Source of the DNA: Lactarius indigo
Taxonomy: Eukaryota; Basidiomycota; Agaricomycetes; Russulales; Russulaceae
Assembly: GCA_025766275.1 (NCBI GenBank)
Contig: JAFKAC010000142.1
Span: forward strand, 1 to 64,000
DNA length: 64,000 nt
Direction: 5' to 3'
The notes under the pieces were generated by a model, which was not told the DNA's origin, made no database searches, and saw nothing but the letters and a program-made list of their open reading frames with translations. Position numbers and translations under genes: made by a program. Below, piece by piece: positions 51,539 to 63,420 of this stretch. Within the stretch, counting starts at the first letter, position 1; each line of letters opens with the position of its first letter.

Positions 51539-54500
51539 CTAATAAATCACGCCACATCCACAAGGGCACTTCTCTCCTCGATAGGAATATGTATCGATGG
51601 GAGCAGTAGCGATGGGCTTAGGTTCCTGTACGACCGAGTTACCTATACTGTCCGAGGTTGCCCCAGATGGAGGACACGGTCCACTCTTCTCACCCTTTTG
51701 TCGCTGCTGCTTCCGGGCCCTTTCCCTCAGTCTTTTCATTTGGTTCTTGGTGAGCTTACCTCCTGGCGCATCGAAATCATTGTCCTTATCGAGGGAAGAC
51801 GATCGAGCGTCATCCGTTGGCGTTCCAGGTCCGGACCCAGACATCGTTGAGGCAGTGTTGACCTCACGAATGTAGTCAAGACGTAGCGGTGGCTTCATTG
51901 GCCCTTCTAGATTGGCATCGCCACCTTTTGTGATGGCGGGTCCCCAAACACCAGCTTCGCTATGTTGACTGGGCTTGAGAATAGGTTCTGCCGCAGTCCC
52001 ATCTGGTTTCACACCACTATCTTGTGCTGCTGCGAAGGATCCCCTTGTCTGCGCTGAGGTCTCCCCCGCGTTCTTCGCGTCCGGAACATTTGGGGATTCC
52101 GGCTCGCCATTTCGCTCGGCAGAGGCAGATGCCACCGATTCGGGAGAAGGGGCATGTTCCTTGGTCACGGTGACATCTGTTTCGGGCGGGGTCCTACTCA
52201 GGAATGGATGGGACGGGCATGGGGTCCTCGGGGGGAAGTTTCCTGGGACAAGGCTGGGCTGGAGAGGCGTCGATGGGGGAAACCCTCCTGGGATAAGGCC
52301 GGGTTGGCATGACGTCGGTAAGGGCAGGCTTCCTGGGAGAAGGTTGGGCTGGCATGGCTTTGGTGGGGGAGCAGAAGTGAGTTCCTTGCATGGCTTTAAA
52401 TCAGCTGCAACCTTTGCTGGAGCCGTTTCTTGCGTCCGCATGGATCTATACGTGCATAACGTGGGAGCAGGACTAGCACACTTGTCGCCTAGAGCATTGG
52501 GAGCTGCGGTGCCCACAGCTATGTCGAAGGTCTTTCTTGCGTTTGTCGGTTGGGAGGGAACAGGTTTGTCAGTTATCGCCATTGTCGTCTCGCACTTTGC
52601 CCCATTAGGTACATTGGCAGCAGCCCCAGCGGGGAGAGCCGCGATGGCCTGATTACATTTTGTATCGCCGGCTTTGCCAAGAAAACTGTCGGTCAAAGTA
52701 CGACATAGTCAAACCAAACCACTTACCATCCTGCTTGTCGTTGGTCGGTTTCTGTACTTGCCAGATGAGGGCGGACGAAGAAGACACAACGCCCGCCGAT
52801 GACGGAGCTGCCGTGATAGGCGTCGTGGAACGTGTAGGCGCAGACACACGAAGAGTGCTAGGGGGTGAGGCGTTCTTGACATGACGCTTGGACCACGGAT
52901 CCGAGTTCCACAGACTGGTGGATGTTGGAGAAGGGGCTGGCTCCTCCGTGGGGATCCCCCAAACCTCTTCTAGCGCAGCTTGACTGGTCTTACTGAGCCA
53001 GCCGCCCCCATTGGAACCCCGAGCTGGGGCCATTATACCGGAGGCAGCTGCTCTCGCAACCTTGTCCGCTGCCCTCTGCCTTGCGATCTGCTCTTCGGCC
53101 CGCTTTGCGTGTGACTCAGCACTCTCCGCCTCGACCCTCCTCTTTTCTTCCTCCGCCTCCGCCGCTTCTGCTTTGATTTTAGCTTCCATCTCTAGCTTCT
53201 CCTTCAGGGGGGGTATTTGCTTCGTCCCCAATTCTGCCTTCGCTACTGCAGCCTTCGCCTCCTCCATGGCTTTTACCTCGGCTTCCTCCTTGGCTTTGGC
53301 CGCAGCTTCAGCCTCAGCCCTAACATCCGCCTCACGCTTGGCCTTCTTCTCTGCATCAGCTCTTTCCTTTGCGCGAATGGCTTCCTCTTGCCGCTTGCGT
53401 GCCTGTTCTTCGGCATCGGCGCGTTCCTTTGCCGCTTCGGCGGCTTCAAGACGGTACATGGTCTCCGCGTTCGCCTTTTCCTCTGCCTCCTGTCTTGCCA
53501 TAGCCCCAACGGCGAAGCTTCCTGTTAACACCGTCCCGGCCACCGCCAATGGTATTGCTTCAGGTGACATAGGTGACACATATTCTGACTTTCGCGTTCT
53601 TCTTGTTTGCATGACTGGCTTAGCCACGCTCTCCTTCAAACAGTCCTGCGGTGTGCCCTCAATGACGTGGGGTTGTTCTACCCGTGGTGATTTCACTGGA
53701 ACTTCTGTTGACTGTAGGGTTTTGACAAAGCTGTCACTCGCATTGTATCTCAGGGACCACAACCCGGAGTAAGCTCACCGAACGACCGACATCACTTTCG
53801 TCGGTGTCGCCTTCCTTCGCACTCCTATGTCGCGGACCCGAAGGTAGTGCGACCCCCATCGTCTCTGAAATCTCCTCTTCCACATTCGGATCGACTCCTG
53901 AGGCGAACATTGAATCCGAATTTTGCGCAGTGTCTTCGTTCTTTGGCGCATCCCAATGGATGTTGTTGCCCACGGGGTGGCTCGGTTTTCCAGCCTGCAC
54001 CACTTCAATGTGGCGCCGTATGTCAGCTGCGTCGACTCGAAGTGCACCGCCACGGATCTCCTCCCGCACCCTCGCCACGAGTACGACATCTTCCATGCTC
54101 ATCTGCTGGGCCTCATCCAGGCAAAGTGGCCATGATCTCTCGCACAGCGCGGTCAACGCAGGGAGTACCCAGTGGTCGATCGAATAAGTGCGCGCAAGGA
54201 CGAATTGATCGTGAGGTGTGGGAGGTGTGATAGACTTGAGAGAGAGTTTTCGAAGAGAGGTAAAACCCCAGCGCGTAGAAAGGTGGAGGACTGATTTCCA
54301 TTGTTCGTATGTCAGTTCATGCGCTTCAAAATTCCTGCAAATAACCAAGTCTCGATAACCGACGGGTAGGCATGGGATCAACAAAGCTTACGTAGGGTAT
54401 AAGATGGAGAGGAGGGCTTCGAAGTCCTTGCGTTCGATATCGCCTATTGAAATGATAGTGGGCAAAGCCTCGTGGTCCTGTATGCCAAGCTGGGCAAATC

Positions 54501-54908
54501 GTGTAGAGAAGTAGACAGAATCACGAGAGAAGAAGTATCGATGGACACAGTACAGCATACCACCGACCTGCATGCTGATCAGTACGTCAGGTATACAAAT
54601 CACAGCTGGCCACACACCAGAAATGTGACATTTCCGTCCTTGAAAAAATACGCATCGTGTCTTATGAACGAATCATCAGGTATCGCGTGCCCGCCTCCTG
54701 GAATCTTTCTCCCAAGGAGGGTTTTGTGCTTAGCTCCAATGTCAGCGATATGAAGCCCGGGGGTTTTGGAGGCGGTTGGAGACATCTGCGAGTGACTCGA
54801 GTAGGTGTCTGAAAACGTGGGGTCAAACGAGACGATAGAAGCGGCACTTGAGAGGACTGGTGATATGCAGATTTCGTTGTCACTCCAGGAGACGATGTGA
54901 GGTGTCAT
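51539..54908 (-). CDS. BTB/POZ protein with long coiled-coil, Pro-rich and CPCGC C-terminus (BTB-6)
   Basis: Exons 54618-54908, 54392-54567, 53779-54334, 52727-53711 and 51539-52671 give 3141 nt, 1046 aa. The N-terminal BTB module (MTPHIVSWSDNEICIS; AYFFKDGNVTFL; GGMLYCVHRYFFSRDSVYF; QMSMEDVVLVARVREE) is intact. Exon 4 gives a long Ala/Glu/Lys coiled coil (ERADAEEQARKRQEEAIRA) and SLWNSDPWSKRH. Exon 5 gives three Pro-rich repeats of about 18 residues (PNLLPGSLPLPTSCQ type), a basic block (KNQMKRLRERARKQQRQKG) and the end YRGEKCPCGCGVIY. The last intron (52672-52726) was placed to keep frame, with acceptor GCAAAG; the nearer CAG would lead to an early stop. BTB plus coiled coil suggests an oligomeric scaffold; function unknown. 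Confidence 0.75.
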
Positions 54909-56094
54909 CAAGGAAAAAGATACAGTATCTGATGCCAGCCTGAGTTTGTACGTGGTGCGCGCCTTATCGCGGTTACGTGACCGCACACGAGGAACCCCTA
55001 AAACAGTACCCGGGACTCGTCATCATACAGCACCTTTGAAGCTGGAGAAAGAATAGTTCTGTGTTGGTAGAACCTTCTCTGTGAATTAGATCCAATGGTG
55101 TCAAATTTTGATGCTTGGATAAATGGCACTTCGGCGGCTGAGAGCCCGTCCGGTGCAAAGTCGCTCCTCGGAAATGGCCGCTCGCGACCTCTGTCTGACG
55201 AGTGGGAGAAATCGGTCGGCTCCAGCAATTAAAAAAAAAAGTCGGACCGCCGAACGCACCTTCTCGGTCGCAACAGGCAAATAGATTTTATTTCTGTAAC
55301 ACGTGAGGTGTGACATTTGTAAGCAACGCGCATCGTAGCAATAGCATCAAGACAGCAATCTAGAGTCGCTGATTGTGTACCCAAAATGGTAGTGTGCATA
55401 CATACTCCCCTTGGATCACCCTCAGAATGACGCCTGCGGAAGAATTTGTCATTCACATGGTCAGTATCGTGGCCCTGGCTGGCTATCTGTTCATTTCTGC
55501 GGCCGCAGATTCGGTCTTCCTGTATTCAGAACGGTTCGATCGTACACCCGTCCACACTTCTCAGCTATCTGGTCAGCAGTGGCCGGATGGCACTTCGGCG
55601 GCTGAACAGGCCAAAGACAGACAGACGGTCGGGGAGGTCGACTGCTGGTGGTCACTCCGGCCCTGGAGACACCCCTCGGCGCAACGAGCGCTTCAAGTTG
55701 GCTATCCACTGCACTGCCGTGGCCGCATTGATCCATTGCTTCTGCTTCAAGCGCTTGGTTCCTCCAAACAGGTCTTGGCGAGAACAGTGAGACGGGCTTG
55801 AGCTTGTAAGCTACGACCTTCGGGGGCTCGCATTATGGTGCACCCGAATCTGGAGTTGGTATGCCTTACTTTCAGTCGCTCACTCTTTGATTTTGTTCTC
55901 ATAGCCTCAGCTACCTGCAAATATTTATTATAAGCGCTGGTCATACAATCAGTCCGTTTGATCTCGAAAGCCTTGAGTGCGCCCCGATTAAGTGTTATGC
56001 ATTTCCCACTCGCTCGGGCCATCAACAACTCCCGTGCACATCTTATACCTTCGCTTCCTCTTCCCCTCGTGGCATTTGTCGTGGAAGGAAGGCA
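54909..56094. other. Intergenic, duplicated near the right edge
   Basis: It contains the BTB-6 promoter region, then sequence shared with 63421-64000 (TGCTTGGATAAATG; GGGGAGGTCGACTGCTGGTGG; AGACGGGCTTGAGCTTGTAA). Short ORFs only. Confidence 0.5.
54963..54982 (-). promoter_or_regulatory. Conserved upstream block of BTB genes (copy at BTB-6)
   Basis: The complement reads GGTCACGTAACCGCGATAAG, 55-74 bp before the ATG. Between it and the ATG is a second shared stretch, CTGGCATCAGATAC, also present before BTB-1 and BTB-8. Confidence 0.5.
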
Positions 56095-58557
56095 TCACTT
56101 GCCATTTGATACGTTCGCCTTCTTGGCGGCGGCAGCTTTCTGAGCCTCAGCATTGGCCTTTGCCTTTGCCTTTGCAGCTTTCCTTGCTTTCCTTGCCTTC
56201 TTGGCAGCTTTCTTTGCCTTTTTGGCAGCAGCAGCTTTCTGCGCCTCAGCATTGATCTTTGCCTGGGCGGCTTTCTTCGCCTTCTTGTCAGCTTTCTTCT
56301 CCTCCTCTTGTTTCTTGCGTGCCCTTTCTTCTATCCAGATGGGCGCCCGGGCCTCAGCTTCGGCTTTTGCTTTAAGATCAACCTCGCAATTTTCCTTGGC
56401 CTCCGCAGCAGCTTTCCTCGCTTCTGCGTCAGCTGTTTCTATCGTACGAGCGGCCTCCTGGTGCTCCTTGCTCGCCTCTTCTTCAGCATCGGCGGAGTCT
56501 TTGGCCGCTTCGGCGTCTGGACGGCACGTGGTCGCTGCATTCACCTCCGCCTCTTCGTCTGGCCTCGCCGTCGCCCCCACTGCGCGGTTTTCTTCTACTT
56601 CTTCTGACTGCGGGATTCCATAAGGTCATCACTCGCATTACATCTCAAGGGCAATTTGGCGCAAGCTCACTGAACGTTCAACATTACTTTCGGTGTCGCC
56701 TTCCTTTGCAGTCCCCTGTCGTGGGTCCGAATGAGATGCCACCGCCATCGTCTTTGCAATCTCCGCTTCTACATTTGGATCGACTCCTGGGGCAGTCGTT
56801 GGATCCAGATCTTGGCCGGTGGTCCCACTCTTTGGGCCACCCCAATAGATGTCGTCACCCATTATAGGGCAGTTTCGTTCTCCAGCCTGCGCCACTTTGA
56901 TGTGGCGGGGTATATCGGCCACGTCGACTCGAAGCGCACCACCACGGATCTCCTCCCGCACCGTCGCTACTAGTATCACATCTTCCATACTCATCTGCCG
57001 GGCCTCATCTAGGTTAAGTGGGAGTGTTCTCTCACACAGCGCGGTCAATGCAGGGAGCACCCAGTGGTCGATCGAATAAGTGCGCGCAAGTACGAGTTGA
57101 TCGTGGGGTGTGGGAGGTTTGATAGAATTGAGAGCGAGTTTGCGAAGAGAGGTAAAGCCCCAATGTGTAGACAGATGGAGAACTGATTTCCATTGTTCAT
57201 ACGTCAGTTCGTGCCCTTCAAAATCCCTGTAAATAACCAAGTCTCAATATCGATAACTGACAGGTAGGAATGGGGAGACAACAAAGCTCACACAGGATAT
57301 AAGACGGAGAGGAGGGCCTCGAAATCCTTGCGTTCGACGTCGCCTAATGATATGATAGTGGGAAGAGCTTCGTGGTCACGTATATCGAGCTGGGCGAATC
57401 GTGTAGAGAAGTAGACGGAATCTCGAGAGAAGAAGTATCGATGGACGCAGTACAGCGTACCATCGATCTGCGGGCTAGTTAGCATGTCAGGAATGCAAAG
57501 GACAAACGATTACGCACTAGAAATGTGACATTTCCGTCTTTGAAAAAATACGCATGATGTTGTATGAACGAATTGTCAGGTGTTGTGTGCTTGTTTCTTG
57601 GTGTCTTTCCCTCCTCTGAAACCTTAGGGAGGCTGGCGTGCTGAGCCTCAAATTCGGCACTGGGGAGCTCGAGGGCTTCGGACTCGGAGGCGGTTGGAGA
57701 CATTTGCAAGTGACTCGGGTACGTATCTGAGAACGTGGAGTCAAAGGAGAAGATGGAGGCGGCACTTGAGAGAATTGGCGACATGCAGATTTCGTCGTCG
57801 TCTGCAGCCTCGCCTTCTTCATCTGACTTCTGTGAACGGTAGTGATGTCAAAATGTTGCAGAACAACAGCGAATATGAGCGACTTGCATTCTTGGACGTG
57901 CGTGCCTTCTTCGGCTTTGATGGTTCACCTTCATCAACTTTCTTTGCTGGTGCATGTTTCTTCTTGGGCTTTGCTTCCTCGTCTGCACCATCATCGTCTT
58001 GGGTCTTGCGTGCCGTCCCGGGAACGTCCTCATCAGCGACATGGCCATCTTCCCAAGCCTTGCGAATTTTGTCTTGATCCGCGGGCCGAAGTTCGTCGAA
58101 TCCGTCGAGCTCGTCTGCTTCGGTGAATGACCTCTTCATGTTGGTTATAGTGATTACGGTTGCGCAACCCCAATGGCGCCAGGCACTATCATTGGCAATA
58201 AAGAGGGAAATTGGAAGGAAGGGTTGTGACGAGCATACGCCAAAGTGAATGTTTAAAAGCTAACATACAAGGAAGTGTGGCCCCTGAAATCAACAATAGA
58301 GCCTATTTTGAGTGTGCCCTTGTCGAGGACCGTTCCTAGAAGAACGTAAGATTATGGACAAGCGTGTCAGGAGCGAAATAAACACCAACCATTGCAAGGC
58401 TTGGGGCCTGTTGGGACGTAAAACGCATAGAACGGTGAGCAAGATAGAGATGAAGGAAAATAATAGCGAGGAGCAAACACCAACCTTTGCACTTCGCCCG
58501 ATTATTCTTAGCATATTCGAGGCGATAGCCCGATTTCCTTTCTTCCGTGTCAGGCAT
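56095..58557 (-). CDS. Chimeric zf-PARP / BTB protein (BTB-7)
   Basis: Eight exons fit one frame: 58485-58557, 58390-58407, 58269-58335, 57884-58185, 57518-57822, 57292-57467, 56671-57226 and 56095-56607 (2010 nt, 669 aa). The N-terminus is a PARP-type zinc finger: MPDTEERKSGYRLEYAKNNR, KCKGPKPCNG, DKGTLKIGSIVDFRG and WRHWGC give the C-C-H-C ligands. GFDELRPADQDKIRKAW and a Lys-rich tail (PKKKHAPAKK) follow. The sequence then passes through EEGEAADDDEIC straight into the BTB family at SPILSSAAS. The BTB core, helical part and a Lys/Ala-rich coil (KKAKKAAKKARKARKAAKAK) complete it. The BTB copy lacks its own start region, replaced by the 3' part of the zf-PARP gene. zf-PARP fingers bind DNA breaks. 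The joining intron (57823-57883) has a poor donor (GTCGCT), so two separate products remain possible. Confidence 0.62.
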
Positions 58558-59064
58558 TTCCTCAAGGCGCGGAGGGAAAGAGACAAAAAGGGTGGGTGGG
58601 TGAGAGGAAAACGGGGATAGATTGACGACGCGACACTGGCAGGCTATGTGATGTAAATGTGTATGGTTCAAGTTGGCTACCTTAGAAAGTTCGTTCTAGA
58701 CACGCACACGGGGCCGCTGACACTTGCAACTACAACCACTAGTAGCTACCTCAGTCTCAGCCAGGCTGGGGCCCGAGTCTGCTGACTCGGAGGCTATCCA
58801 ACCAACCCCCGCTACAGTCACGTGATTTTGACTTAAAGGAGCTCTCGGTGTTTGACAGCACTTTGCGACTCAACGTCTAATACTATAGCTGCAATGGCGG
58901 GCTCCGATATGGTCTATGCACCCATCATTCCTAGTAGTTTTGTAACCTATTGCTGCCGGGGAGCACCTTCGCGTTACAATCCCCCTCAGTGTAGCTTGTT
59001 CATGCTGCGTCCGGTCTGGGCTTCAGCCGGGATATAAATAGATAATAATTAAAAAGCTCAGCCA
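58558..59064. other. Divergent intergenic region
   Basis: It lies between the zf-PARP/BTB start (minus) and the unknown gene at 59065 (plus) and holds both promoters. No gene seen. Confidence 0.5.
59032..59039 (+). promoter_or_regulatory. TATA box, ATATAAAT
   Basis: It lies about 26-33 bp before the ATG at 59065. This close spacing means the 5' leader would be very short, or that translation starts further downstream. Confidence 0.45.
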
Positions 59065-60417
59065 ATGCAGTATCTCCTCACAGTCTTCTCCTTTTTTTCT
59101 TTCTTCAATTCGCCGCTCACCTCGTATTCCCGATCTTTCTACACCCACACCGGCGTCGTTCTTGCAGACACTGGTGTCGTTCTTACGCCTCCATCCAATC
59201 CACTTTCGGCTGGAGAGAAGTGTTGCCAGTCTTCCATCTGGTCTTTTCCAGCCTCGTCTTCCTTTCTCTTTTGCTACCTTTCCTCCCCAAGAGCATCCCC
59301 CGACTTCGTAATCTCTTTTCGTCCTCCAACTTCCCTCGCACGGACGCGGCCAAACGAAGTGCTCTCATTGATCCCTTGGATTCGTCACGACGTAGCACAC
59401 CCGATGAGACCACTCTATTCCGCACAGACCTTGGAGTGCACCCAGGTTTCTTGGGACTTCTGTTGAGTTTTGCGGCGCCCAAGCGTGAAGGGAAGACCAA
59501 GACACTTGAACATAAGTAACTTGAGCAGCGCGCGTGGGTGAGGTAGGCGGAACTAGCGGTGTTTGACTGTAAGTACTCTCACGCCTGACTATCATGACGG
59601 AGTGCTGATTTCAAGCTCAAGTGCCATGTCACTTGGCGTCTGCTCACAGGCGTACTGGGGCATGGTTTCTCACAACCCTGCCTTTGCTACGTCGCCAGGT
59701 GGTTTATCGACGCTCGCCCTCTTGGTCTTTTCTGTTTGGCACACCCGTGCTACGAACCTCTTGATGAGAGCAAACCATGTGCGGCTTGTGCGACCCTTCG
59801 AGCGCCCCGTTATTGGCGCGATGACTGTTGAGGAAGCCTCTGTTAATCTCGCCAAGACGTGCAATGTTCGTCTTTCCCCGCTTAGCTCGATCGCCGTGCG
59901 CAACGTGCACAAGGCCGTTGCGCATGTTGCTGCGTGGACGTTCGTGGATGCTGTACTTGGCCCAGATGTGCAATCGGGAGATACCGAGGTCTATGGGACC
60001 GAGGACGCTCACGAAGAAGTGGAACGGCGGGCCGTAATTGATGCGGGACGCCCCTTGGGTGGGCGTAGCGTGGACCTACTGGAGCGCATCTACAATGGTG
60101 CATTCATCCGACATGAGATCGAACACTCCGATGACTCGGACACTGACGACGAAGAATGGGGCGTGCGTATGCTGCTTTCCGCAATCGTGCTATGTAGACG
60201 ACCATTCCCTTCCGCGTTACCTGGGTCCTCTGGCGTTTCCATCGTGCTTTCGCCTCCACCATCACCTTCGCGCTAAAATGCAGGGTTGCGTGCGGCATTG
60301 GGTGTTGCCCCAGATGCCGAGGTGTTCTACAGTGGCGGTTCCGAGCGCGATGAGGCAAGGGATCATGTTATAGACACGTTCGTGGACGTGGATAGGGCCT
60401 CAAGGTGGCGAGTATAA
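59065..60417 (+). CDS. Unknown protein with N-terminal hydrophobic segments
   Basis: Exons 59065-59123, 59168-59515, 59616-60166 and 60284-60417 join in frame to 1092 nt, 363 aa. The start MQYLLTVFSFFSFF is hydrophobic. A second hydrophobic stretch, VFSSLVFLSLLLPFLP, is followed by basic residues, so the protein is probably membrane-anchored. The rest is soluble-looking (SLGVCSQAYWGMVSHNPAFA, LLVFSVWHTRATNLLMRANH, VRNVHKAVAHVAAWTFVDAV) with an acidic patch (HSDDSDTDDEEWG). It ends FVDVDRASRWRV. I do not recognise the family. Intron 1 (44 bp) is short and the exact 5' end is uncertain given the TATA box spacing. Introns 2 and 3 are better supported because they join long open frames. Confidence 0.55.
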
Positions 60418-60638
60418 TTAGTTGATTTTCATGTGTTGCTAGCTCGGTTATTAATTGTTGGGGAACACGAATAACCTCTTGTTCTTGGTGTTTGCTGAAC
60501 TCTACCAACACTACCTACACGTGACCGTGATGCGACGCATCTCATAAAAACACATATTTCTCATTCCTTTCTCAATTCGTCCTTCTTACTGTAAATAAAT
60601 CATGTCAACTCGTACGAGGCCGCTGACCGTGCAAACAT

Positions 60639-63420
60639 TTACCAGCTCCGCCCGTCACCGTCACTGGCGTCGCCAAAAACCATCTCTGCCGGAGTAGCAA
60701 CGGCATCAGGCTTCTCCCCGATCACAGGCACATCATCCTCGCCGCTCTCCCCCTCGCATCCACAAGGACACATTCTCCCTCCCCGATAGGAAAATGTATC
60801 GGGAGGAGCAGTAGTGACGGGCTTAAATTCCTGTACTGCCGAGTTATCTACACTGTTTGAGGCTTCCCCAGACGGAGGATGCGGACTATTCTTCTCGCCC
60901 TTTTGTTGTTGCTGCTTCCTGGCCCTCTCCCTGAGTTCTTTCTTTTCCCTCTTGCTGAGCTTAGTCCCTGACGCATTGAAACCACCGTCCTGATCGGGGA
61001 GAGGCGACGCAACTTCACCTGTTGGCATTCCAGGGCTGGACACAGCCATCGTTGGAGCAGTGCCGACCTCACGGATGTAGTCAAGACGCAGCGGTTTCAT
61101 TGGTCCTTCTGGATTGGCATCGCCACCCATTGTGACGGCGGGTCCCCAATCACCAGCCTCGCCGTGTTGACTGGACCCGAGCACAGGTTCTGCCAAGGCC
61201 CCATCTGGTCTCACACCAACATCTTGTGCTGCTGACAGAGCTTCCGTGATAGACGCCGCGGGATGTGTGGGTGCAGACCCACTAGGAATGAAACTGGTGG
61301 TTGATAGGTTTTGAATCGGAATACCAGGGCCGCCAGGACACCTGAGAGGATCGAGTTCCGTTCTAGGAGATGGGGCGTTCCTGGCATGACGCTTGGACCA
61401 CGGATCTGAGTTCCACAGACTGGTGGATGTTGGAGGAGGAGTTGGCCCCTCCGTGGGGATGATTGCCGAAGTCGCTACTGACGCCGCAGCGATCTTACTG
61501 AACCAACTGCCCCCACCGCTGACCCGAGCCGGGGCAATTGTACCGGAGGCAGCTGCCGCCGCTCTCGCAGCCCTGTCGGCCGCTCTCTGCCTTGCGGTCT
61601 GCTCCGCAGCCTGCTTGACGCGTAACTCGGCCTTCGCCGCCTCAATCCTCTTCCGTTCTTCCTCCACCTCCGCCTTCACTACTTCTGTTCTGGATTTGGC
61701 TTCGATCTCCAACCTCTCATTCTCCACCGTTTGCTTCGCCCCCAATTCTGCCTTCGCTGCTGCGGCCTTCGCCTCTGTGGCTTTTAGTACCTTGAATTCA
61801 TTGGCATTGGTCGCAGTTTCGACCTTAGCCCCAAACTCCGCCTCATACTTGGCCTTTGCCTCCGTTTTCCTGGCTTCCACAGCAGCTTTCTTCGCCTCTG
61901 CATAAGCACTTTCCCTTGCGCGAATGGCCTCCTCTTGCACCTCACGTGCCCTTTCTTCGGCATCGGCGCGTTCCTTGGCTGCTTCGGCTTCTAGGAGGCG
62001 CATGGTCTCCGTGCTCGCGTTTTCCTCCGCTTCTTGTCCTCCCATGGCCCTCACCGCGTGGTTTTCTGCGAAAGCCGCCTTGGCTAGGGGAAATGTCGCT
62101 GCTTTGGGTGGTGCGACTTCTAACTTTCGCATTCCTCCTGTTTGCACGACCGACGTAGCCACATTCTTCTTCAAACAGTCACCCGGAGTGCTCTCTACGG
62201 CACCGGACAGTTCCACTCCGGGTGATTCCACTGGAACTTCTTTTGGCTGCAGGGTTTAACAAAGCTATCATTCGCATTGCATCTCAGTGACCATAACTCG
62301 GAGTAAGCTCACCGTGTCGCCTTCCTTCATATGTCTATGTTGTGAACCTGGGGGTAATGCGACCCTCGTCATCTCTGCAATCTCCGCTTCCACCTTCGGA
62401 TCTACTCCTGAGGCGACCATTGAATCCGATTTTTGTACAGTGGCTTCGTTCTTTTGCACAGCCCGATGGATGTCGTCACCCGCGCGATGGCTAAGTTTTC
62501 CTGCCTGCGCTACTTCAATGTGGCGCCGTATATCAGCTGCGTCGACTCGAAGCGAACCACCGCGGATCTCCTCCCGCACCCTCGCCACGAGTACGACATC
62601 TTCCATGCTCATCTGCTGGGCCTCATCCAGGCAAAGTGGCCATGATCTCTCGCACAACGCGGTCAACGCAGGGAGTACCCAGTGGTCGACCGAATAAGTG
62701 CGCGCAAGTACGAGTCGATCGTGGGGTGTGGAAGGTTTGATAGAGTTGAGAGAGTGGTTGCGAAGAGAAGTGAAGCCCCAGCGTGTCGATAGGTGGAGCA
62801 CTGATTTCCATTGTTCGTATGTCAGTTCATGCGCTTCAAAATTCCTGCAAATTAACCAAGTCTCGATAACCGACGGGAACGCACAGGGATCAACCAAGCT
62901 CACGTAGGGTATAAGACGGAGAGGAAGGACTCAAAATCCTTGCGTTCGACATCGCCTATTGATATAATAGTGGGCAAAGCCTCGTGGTCACGTATGCCAA
63001 GCTGGGCAAATCGCGTAGAGAAGTAGACAGAATCGCGAGAGAAGAAGTATCGATGGACACAGTACAGCGTACCATCAATCTGCGGGCTAGTCAGCATGTC
63101 AGGTATGCGAAGCACCAACGGTCACACACTAGAAATGTGACATTTCCGTCCTTGAAAAAATACGCATCGTGTCTTATGAACGAATCATCAGGTGTTGCGT
63201 GCCCGCCTCCTGGAATCTTTCTTCCAAGGAGGGCTGTATGCTTAGCTCCAATGTCAGCGATACAAAGCTCGGGGGCTTTGGAGGCGGTTGGAGACATCTG
63301 CGAGTGACTCGAGTAGGTGTCTGAAAACGTGGGGTCAAACGAGACGATAGAAGCGGCACTTGAGAGGACTGGTGATATGCAGATTTCGTTGTCACTCCAG
63401 GAGACGATGTGAGGTGTCAT
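60639..63420 (-). CDS. BTB/POZ protein with coiled-coil and CPCGC tail (BTB-8)
   Basis: Exons 63130-63420, 62904-63079, 62313-62844 and 60639-62246 give 2607 nt, 868 aa. The module matches BTB-6 closely (MTPHIVSWSDNEICIS; DGTLYCVHRYFFSRDSVYF; HDRLVLARTYSVDHWVLP; QMSMEDVVLVARVREE). Exon 4 is a single long exon. It begins PKEVPVESPGVELSG, runs through an Ala/Glu-rich coil (EAAKERADAEERAREVQEEA), then SLWNSDPWSKRHARN, LRLDYIREVGTAP, the basic block KLSKREKKELRERARKQQQQ, and FSYRGGRMCPCGC. It ends with EDDVPVIGEKPDAVAT and DGDGRSW. It lacks the Pro-rich repeats and the last intron of BTB-6 and keeps the acidic end that BTB-6 has lost. This is the best preserved full-length member in the window. 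Confidence 0.82.

Noticed and set aside
52653..53762. BTB-6 exon 4 ending at its own stop as a separate gene
   Set aside because: A good GTAAGT donor at 52726 and an acceptor in phase link it to the next open frame, whose sequence matches the uninterrupted last exon of BTB-8.
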